A stretch of 10,629 nucleotides of DNA from DATFGK01 sp046712825. GTDB taxonomy: Bacteria > Actinomycetota > AC-67. Shown one piece after another: positions 6,448 through 10,629 of this stretch. A program made the position numbers and the translations under genes. The notes under the pieces were generated by a model. It had not been told where the DNA came from. It saw nothing but the letters and a program-made list of their open reading frames with translations, and made no database searches. Numbering within the stretch: the stretch's first letter is position 1; the number at the start of each line of letters is the position of its first letter. The DNA is taken from the NCBI GenBank assembly GCA_046712825.1, contig JBKKCR010000087.1, positions 1-10,629 on the forward strand, in the 5' to 3' direction.

Positions 6448-8015
6448 AGGTCCTCGTCGCCGAGCAGATCGCCGAAAGCGGGATCGAGAATCTGAAGACC
6501 GCGACGACGGTCGACGTCAAGACCGATCTCACGCGGGAGCAGCTGCTCGAGATCATCCCGAACTACGACGCGCTCATCGTCCGGTCGCAGACGATGGCCG
6601 ACGCGGAGCTGATCGACAAAGGTCGGAACCTCAAGGTGATCGGCCGGGCCGGGATCGGGCTCGATAATGTCGACGTCGAGGCGGCAACGCGACACGGGAT
6701 CGTCGTCGTCAACGCGCCGCAGTCGAACGTGCTCTCGGCGGCCGAGCACGCGATGGCGCTGATGCTCGCGCAAGCGCGTAACATCCCGGCCGCGAACGCC
6801 TCGGTCAAAGGCGGGAAGTGGGAGCGCAGCAAGTTCGAGGGCGTCGAGCTGCACGGCAAGACGCTCGCGATCCTCGGGCTCGGACGTATCGGGACGCTGG
6901 TAGCGCAGCGGGCGCTGGCGTTCGGGATGCGCGTCGTCGCGTACGACCCCTACGTCGCGAAGCAGCGCGCCGGGCAGATGGGCGTCGACCTGGTCGGCAC
7001 GATCGACGACGCGCTGAAGGTGGCAGACTTCGTGACGATCCATCTGCCGAAGACGGCTGAAACCGCCGCGCTGATCGGCGCGCGGGAGCTGGCACTGATG
7101 AAGCCGAACGCGCGGATCGTGAACACCTCGCGCGGCGGGATCGTCGATGAGAAAGCGTTGGCCGACGCGGTCGCCTCGGGGAAGCTGGGCGGCGCGGCGC
7201 TCGACGTGTTCGAGAAGGAGCCGCCGGGTGACTCGCCGCTTTTCGGGCTGGACGCGGTCGTTCTGACGCCGCACCTGGGAGCATCGACCGAAGAGGCGCA
7301 GTCGAAGGCCGGCGAGGCGATCGCCGAGCAGGTGCTGCTCGCGCTGCGAGGCGAGCTTGCCCCGTACGCCGTCAACGTCGAGGCAGGCCGAGAGCTGTCC
7401 GATGTCGTGCGGCCGTTCCTGCCACTCGCGGAGAAGCTCGGGCGGATCTTCACGGCGCTGTCCGGCGGGAACATCCACGAGGTGCGGTTCTCGTACCAGG
7501 GACAGATCGCCGATCACGACACGCGCGTGCTGACGCTGTCCGGGTTGAAGGGGATGTTCTCGGCGGTCGTGCACGAGCCGGTAACGTTCGTGAACGCGCC
7601 GCTGATGGCGGCCGAGCGCGGGATCCAGTACGCCGAGATGAAGAGCGCGATGTCGCGCGACTACATCAACCTCATGGAGCTGTCGGGCGAGGGGGGCGCT
7701 GCGGTCGCCGGGACGCTCGTGGGCGTGCGGAACGAGGAGCGTCTCGTGCGGATCTTCGATTTCGAGGTCGACTTCCCGCCGGGTCCGTATATGTGCTTCC
7801 TGCGCTACGACGACCGCCCGGGCGTGATCGGCGCGATCGGAACGATTCTCGGCACGACAGGTGTGAACATCGCCGACATGCGCGTGGGCCGGCAAGAGAA
7901 GGGCGGCGAAGCGCTGATGTGCCTCGCGGTGGATCAGCCGATCGAGCCGGACGTCCTGCGCGAGCTCGCGGAAGGATCCGAGGCGAAAGACGCGAAGTTC
8001 ATCAGGCTGGAGTAG
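6444..8015 (+). CDS. serA: D-3-phosphoglycerate dehydrogenase, long form with ASB and ACT domains
   Basis: A 523-residue enzyme oxidising 3-phosphoglycerate to 3-phosphohydroxypyruvate with NAD+, the first step of serine synthesis. Substrate-binding lobe 1-95 and 285-315 (RSQTMAD, GRAGIGLDNVD); NAD+ lobe with GLGRIG (145-150). The catalytic set is R230 (NTSRGG), E259 (EKEPP) and H277 (TPHLGAST), as in D-2-hydroxyacid dehydrogenases. Residues about 320-445 match the intervening ASB domain (LGRIFTALSGGNIHEVRFSYQG...), and about 452-523 an ACT domain (DDRPGVIGAIGTILG...NIADMRVG). This four-domain layout and length match Mycobacterium tuberculosis SerA, which is inhibited by serine. ATG 6444 overlaps the aminotransferase stop (ATGA), with GAAGAGG at 6424-6430 as a distant ribosome binding site. 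The open frame continues far upstream but is only the shadow of the preceding gene. Confidence 0.96.
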   Translation: MKVLVAEQIAESGIENLKTATTVDVKTDLTREQLLEIIPNYDALIVRSQTMADAELIDKGRNLKVIGRAGIGLDNVDVEAATRHGIVVVNAPQSNVLSAAEHAMALMLAQARNIPAANASVKGGKWERSKFEGVELHGKTLAILGLGRIGTLVAQRALAFGMRVVAYDPYVAKQRAGQMGVDLVGTIDDALKVADFVTIHLPKTAETAALIGARELALMKPNARIVNTSRGGIVDEKALADAVASGKLGGAALDVFEKEPPGDSPLFGLDAVVLTPHLGASTEEAQSKAGEAIAEQVLLALRGELAPYAVNVEAGRELSDVVRPFLPLAEKLGRIFTALSGGNIHEVRFSYQGQIADHDTRVLTLSGLKGMFSAVVHEPVTFVNAPLMAAERGIQYAEMKSAMSRDYINLMELSGEGGAAVAGTLVGVRNEERLVRIFDFEVDFPPGPYMCFLRYDDRPGVIGAIGTILGTTGVNIADMRVGRQEKGGEALMCLAVDQPIEPDVLRELAEGSEAKDAKFIRLE

Positions 8016-8042
8016 CGGAAGTCCGCGCCCACCTTGAGGCAA

Positions 8043-8065
8043 AAATGTACCGCCACGGTACATTT
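8043..8065. repeat. Perfect 10-bp inverted repeat, possible operator or serA terminator
   Basis: Arms AAATGTACCG (8043-8052) and CGGTACATTT (8056-8065) are exact reverse complements around a 3-base centre. It lies 28 bases after the serA stop and about 85 bases before the predicted leuA RNA start. Two readings are possible. The length and tight spacing resemble an operator for a dimeric repressor, for example TetR type. As RNA it would be a 10-bp stem with a short loop, but only TTT, already inside the stem, and then CCG follow, a poor U-tract for a terminator. No regulator gene lies in the window. Confidence 0.6.
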
Positions 8066-8102
8066 CCGTCTCATGGACGGCGCCTCGTGTAGCGCTAACT
8101 CT

Positions 8103-8131
8103 TTGACGCGAAGCCGTTCCGCTGGCAGAAT
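8103..8131 (+). promoter_or_regulatory. leuA leader promoter
   Basis: TTGACG (8103-8108) is a five-of-six -35 match. Seventeen bases later CAGAAT (8126-8131) is a reasonable -10. The standard distance puts the RNA start at about A8138, zero to three bases before the leader-peptide ATG at 8141, so the leader transcript would be leaderless or nearly so. An 8-bp palindrome TAGCGCTA (8090-8097) sits five bases before the -35. Confidence 0.6.
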
Positions 8132-8140
8132 CGCCGGACC

Positions 8141-8185
8141 ATGACGAGCACGAAGACATATCGGTCGGCGCTGCTCCTGCTTTGA
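8141..8185 (+). CDS. leuA attenuator leader peptide
   Basis: A 14-codon frame, MTSTKTYRSALLLL, ends in four consecutive leucine codons (CTG CTC CTG CTT) directly before TGA. It stands 97 bases before leuA, which makes the first committed enzyme of leucine synthesis. A Leu run at the end of a very short frame, followed by a strong hairpin and an intrinsic terminator, is the classical layout of a leucine transcription attenuator. There is no Shine-Dalgarno sequence, but the predicted RNA start is at or within three bases of this ATG, so leaderless initiation, common in Actinobacteria, would explain it. Conservation in related genomes would be the test. Confidence 0.7.
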   Translation: MTSTKTYRSALLLL

Positions 8186-8187
8186 CG

Positions 8188-8212
8188 GCGCGCTCGCCTT
8201 CGGCGTGCGCGC
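8188..8212 (+). promoter_or_regulatory. Strong hairpin between leader peptide and terminator
   Basis: Bases 8188-8198 pair with 8202-8212: GCGCGC/GCGCGC, one T-T mismatch, then CGCC/GGCG around a three-base loop. It begins three bases after the leader-peptide stop, so a ribosome at the Leu codons or stop would partly cover or border it. It sits where the pause or 1:2 hairpin of an attenuator would be, directly against the terminator. Confidence 0.6.
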
Positions 8213-8213
8213 T

Positions 8214-8238
8214 ACCCCTCGGATACGGGGGGTTTTTT
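8214..8238 (+). terminator. Rho-independent terminator (leuA attenuator)
   Basis: ACCCCTCG (8214-8221) pairs with CGGGGGGT (8226-8233), with one G-U wobble and a four-base loop GATA, followed by six T (8233-8238). This is a textbook intrinsic terminator placed between the leader peptide and leuA, 44 bases before the leuA start. It has no upstream full-length gene of its own other than the leader peptide, so premature termination of leuA transcription is the likely role. Confidence 0.8.
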
Positions 8239-8282
8239 GTTGGTCCGGCTAGGCTTGGGCAAGGCCTGAGGAGGAGTTACCA

Positions 8283-9824
8283 GTGGGCGATAACCGCGTT
8301 CGGATCTTCGACACGACGCTGCGGGACGGCGAGCAGTCGCCGGGGATCAACCTCAACGTCAAGGAGAAGCTCGAGATCGCGGAGCAGCTCGCCCGCCTCG
8401 GCGTCGACATCATCGAGGCCGGCTTCCCGGTCACCTCGCCGGGTGATTTCGAGTCGGTCTCAGCCATCGCGAAGACCGTCAAGGGCCCGGCGATCGCGGC
8501 GCTGGCCCGCGCGCACGACCAAGACATCGACCGCGCCTGGGAGGCCGTTCAGCACGCGCGACAGCCCCGGATCCACGTCTTCCTGTCCACCTCAGACATC
8601 CACCGCAAGTACATGCTCAACGCGACCGAAGACGAGATCCTCGCGCAGGCGGTCGCCGGCGTGAAGCGCGCGAAGGGCTACACCGACGACGTCGAGTTCT
8701 CTCCGCAGGACGCGACCCGCACCGAGCCCGAGTTCCTCTTCAAGATCGTCGAGGCTGCGGTCGCGGCCGGCGCGACGACGATCAACATCCCCGATACGGT
8801 CGGCTACGCGATCCCGTTCGACTTCGGCGAGCTGATCCGCGAGTGCTACAAGGCGGTGCCGCGTCTGGCCGACGTAGTCGTATCGGTGCACTGCCACAAC
8901 GACCTCGGGCTCGCGGTGTCGAACTCGATCGAGGCGGTCCGCGCCGGAGCGCGCCAGGTCGAGGTCGCGATCAATGGGATCGGCGAGCGAGCCGGGAACT
9001 GCTCGCTCGAAGAAGTCGTGATGGCGATCAAGATGCGCTACGACCTGCTCGGGGTCGAGACCGGCGTGAACACCAAGGAGCTCGCGCGGTCGTCGCGGCT
9101 GGTCACGCTTCTGACGGGCTATCAGGTGCAGCGGAACAAGGCGATCGTGGGCGAGAACGCGTTCTCGCACGAGTCGGGGATCCACCAGCACGGCGTGATC
9201 CAGGACCGCCTCACCTATGAGATCATCAAGGCCGAGGACATCGGTGTAGAGGGCGGCAAGATCGTGCTCGGCAAGCACTCGGGCCGCCACGCGTTCTCGA
9301 AGACCCTCGAGGAGATGGGCTTCCAGCTCGGCAAGGAAGAGCTGAACCGTTCCTTCACGCGGTTCAAAGAGCTCGTCGACCGCAAGATCCAGATCAGCGA
9401 CAAGGATCTCGAGGCGATCGTCGCCGATGAGATCCAGACCGTGGAAGAGGTCTACCGCCTCGAAGCGCTGCAGGTAACCGGCGGGACGCACCTCTCGCCG
9501 ACCGCGACAGTGAAGATCATGAAGAACGGCGAATCCATCCAGGAGTCCGCGATGGGCGACGGGATGGTGGACGCGGCCTTCGGCGCGATCATGCGCGCAA
9601 CGAGCGTGGATGCGAAGCTCTGGTCGTTCAACATCGCCGCCGTGACGGAGGGTTCTGAAGCGCTCGGCGATGTGACCGTCCAGATCGAGGTCGAGGGCGA
9701 GCGGTTCACGGGACGCGGCATCTCGACGGACATCGTCGAGGCGAGCGCCCGTGCATTCCTCAATGCTTTGAACCGGGCGGCACGTCGCGGCGGAAGCCAG
9801 CGCCGGGTCGAACCGACCCCCTAG
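8283..9824 (+). CDS. leuA: 2-isopropylmalate synthase
   Basis: A 513-residue enzyme condensing acetyl-CoA with 2-oxoisovalerate to 2-isopropylmalate, the first committed step of leucine synthesis; its keto acid comes from the IlvBNC branch. The TIM barrel opens with IFDTTLRDGEQSPG (R14, D15), has metal-binding H203 and H205 in HCHNDLGLAVSN, and the signature NGIGERAGNCSLEE (N239). Residues about 397-505 form the C-terminal LeuA regulatory domain that binds leucine in characterised family members. Length and motifs match the Escherichia/Bacillus form, not the roughly 600-residue mycobacterial form. The start is GTG 8283, with GGAGGAG at 8270-8276 six bases upstream. Regulation is probably by leader-peptide attenuation plus leucine feedback. 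Its TAG stop lies in a CTAG shared with the opposite histidine kinase. Confidence 0.96.
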   Translation: MGDNRVRIFDTTLRDGEQSPGINLNVKEKLEIAEQLARLGVDIIEAGFPVTSPGDFESVSAIAKTVKGPAIAALARAHDQDIDRAWEAVQHARQPRIHVFLSTSDIHRKYMLNATEDEILAQAVAGVKRAKGYTDDVEFSPQDATRTEPEFLFKIVEAAVAAGATTINIPDTVGYAIPFDFGELIRECYKAVPRLADVVVSVHCHNDLGLAVSNSIEAVRAGARQVEVAINGIGERAGNCSLEEVVMAIKMRYDLLGVETGVNTKELARSSRLVTLLTGYQVQRNKAIVGENAFSHESGIHQHGVIQDRLTYEIIKAEDIGVEGGKIVLGKHSGRHAFSKTLEEMGFQLGKEELNRSFTRFKELVDRKIQISDKDLEAIVADEIQTVEEVYRLEALQVTGGTHLSPTATVKIMKNGESIQESAMGDGMVDAAFGAIMRATSVDAKLWSFNIAAVTEGSEALGDVTVQIEVEGERFTGRGISTDIVEASARAFLNALNRAARRGGSQRRVEPTP

Positions 9825-10629
9825 GCGGCGCCCTCCTCCCCGGGGGAAAGCTCGCTCACGGGGGACGACGGGAGTAGCACACGGAAGGATGCGCCGCCGC
9901 CGGGGCGCTCCTCCAGCCAGGCGTGACCGCCGTTCAGATGCGCGAAGCGGGAGACCAGCGACAGCCCGATCCCGGTGCCCGGCGCGTGCGACGGCGTGTC
10001 GCCTTGCCGGAACGGCTCGAAGATCACGGTGCGAAGCTCAGGCGGGACGCCCGGACCCGAATCCTCGACGACCAGCATCACCCAGGATTCAACGGGCTCT
10101 GCACGGACCCAAATGGTAGTCCCGGCCGGCGTGTGCTTCGTCGCGTTGATCAGGAGATTCTCGAAGATGCGCTCGACGTGCGCGGGATCGGCGAGGAGGA
10201 CCGCGCCGTCGACCTCGAGCTGCACGCGATGGGTGTCCATGTCGACCGACTCCAGGATGCGGAGTGCAAGATCGCGCACGGGAGTCGGTCGGGGGCGCGG
10301 CTCCAGTACACCCCGGTTTAGGCGATCGAGATCGAGGAGATCCATCAGCAGCTTGTGCAGGCGCCGCGCGTTCGCGCTCAGGCGACTCAGCAAGAAGCGG
10401 CCGTCGTCGGTGTTGAGCGGGATCTCGCGGCGTTCCAGTGTGTCGGCGACGCCGATGATGACGGTCAAGGGCGTTCGCAGCTCGTGGGACACCGCGGTGA
10501 GAAGCGAGTCCTTCATCTCGTCGAGCGTGCGCAGCCGCCGCGCGACTTCGCGTTCGTTCTCGTACGCGGATCGGAGCGAGTCTTCGACCTGCTTGCGTTC
10601 GGTGATGTCGTGACAGAATCCGGCCAGCC
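9821..10629 (-). CDS. PAS-containing sensor histidine kinase (5' end outside window)
   Basis: C-terminal 268 residues of a two-component sensor kinase; the frame runs off the right edge. The first visible residues, AGFCHDITERKQVEDSL, are the end of a PAS/PAC sensory domain. A coiled linker then leads to the dimerisation and phosphotransfer domain with VSHELRTPL, whose phospho-acceptor His is encoded at 10484-10486. The ATPase domain is complete: N-box NLLINATKHTP, G1 box VEDSGPGVP, F-box FEPFRQG and G2 box GTGIGLSLV. The in-frame ATG at 10514-10516 is internal to the linker and not a start. No partner response regulator is visible, and the stimulus is not evident. The TAG stop shares CTAG (9821-9824) with leuA, so the two genes overlap tail to tail by four bases with no terminator between. 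Confidence 0.93.
   Translation of the reverse strand, partial: LAGFCHDITERKQVEDSLRSAYENEREVARRLRTLDEMKDSLLTAVSHELRTPLTVIIGVADTLERREIPLNTDDGRFLLSRLSANARRLHKLLMDLLDLDRLNRGVLEPRPRPTPVRDLALRILESVDMDTHRVQLEVDGAVLLADPAHVERIFENLLINATKHTPAGTTIWVRAEPVESWVMLVVEDSGPGVPPELRTVIFEPFRQGDTPSHAPGTGIGLSLVSRFAHLNGGHAWLEERPGGGASFRVLLPSSPVSELSPGEEGAA

Noticed and set aside
6432..8159. A 575-codon open frame on the minus strand opposite serA
   Set aside because: It mirrors the serA coding frame, as expected in high-GC DNA, and is rich in Arg/His/Asp with no recognisable motif. serA on the plus strand has all catalytic residues.
8251..8267. Small hairpin AGGC...GCCT just before the leuA ribosome binding site
   Set aside because: A short stem that ends before the GGAGGAG, so it does not sequester it; too weak to call as a regulatory element on its own.
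1..10629. CRISPR arrays, tRNA/rRNA genes, insertion sequences, attachment sites
   Set aside because: No spaced direct repeats, cloverleaf-like sequence, transposase motifs or terminal inverted repeats were seen by eye on either strand.

Overview
This is a high-GC (roughly two-thirds G+C by eye) bacterial chromosome segment with dense operons, frequent GTG starts and overlapping start/stop codons. The order ilvB-ilvN-ilvC followed a little later by serA resembles the mycobacterial ilvBNC...serA1 neighbourhood. A SigB/SigF-like promoter and a near-leaderless leader peptide also fit an Actinobacteria-type organism. However, LeuA is the ~510-residue Escherichia/Bacillus-type enzyme, not the longer form known from Mycobacterium and Streptomyces, so a deep-branching or uncultured actinobacterial lineage is more likely. 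The taxonomy is inference.

Layout. (1) 1-3843, plus strand: the 3' part of an isochorismatase-fold cysteine hydrolase, then ilvB, ilvN and ilvC, packed with gaps of 20, -1 and 4 bases. This is one operon for the first two common steps of branched-chain amino acid synthesis. (2) 3850-5006, minus strand: two tandem genes, each with a CsbD-like stress-protein motif followed by a long proline-free charged helix. They converge on ilvC and lie downstream of sequences resembling SigB/SigF general-stress promoters. (3) 5302-8015, plus strand: a class V aminotransferase translationally coupled to serA, probably a serine biosynthesis pair. (4) 8016-8282: a 267-base regulatory interval with a perfect 10-bp inverted repeat, a promoter, a 14-codon leader peptide ending in four leucine codons, a strong hairpin and a Rho-independent terminator. 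(5) 8283-9824: leuA. (6) 9821-10629, minus strand: a PAS-histidine kinase cut by the window end. It shares a CTAG with leuA so that each gene's stop codon lies in the other's.

Together the window feeds valine/isoleucine (IlvBNC), leucine (LeuA) and serine (aminotransferase + SerA). The clearest regulatory device is the leucine-codon leader/terminator in front of leuA. The least described genes are the two CsbD-motif coiled-coil proteins: they share the motif, sit 20 bases apart, and carry helical tails of opposite net charge.
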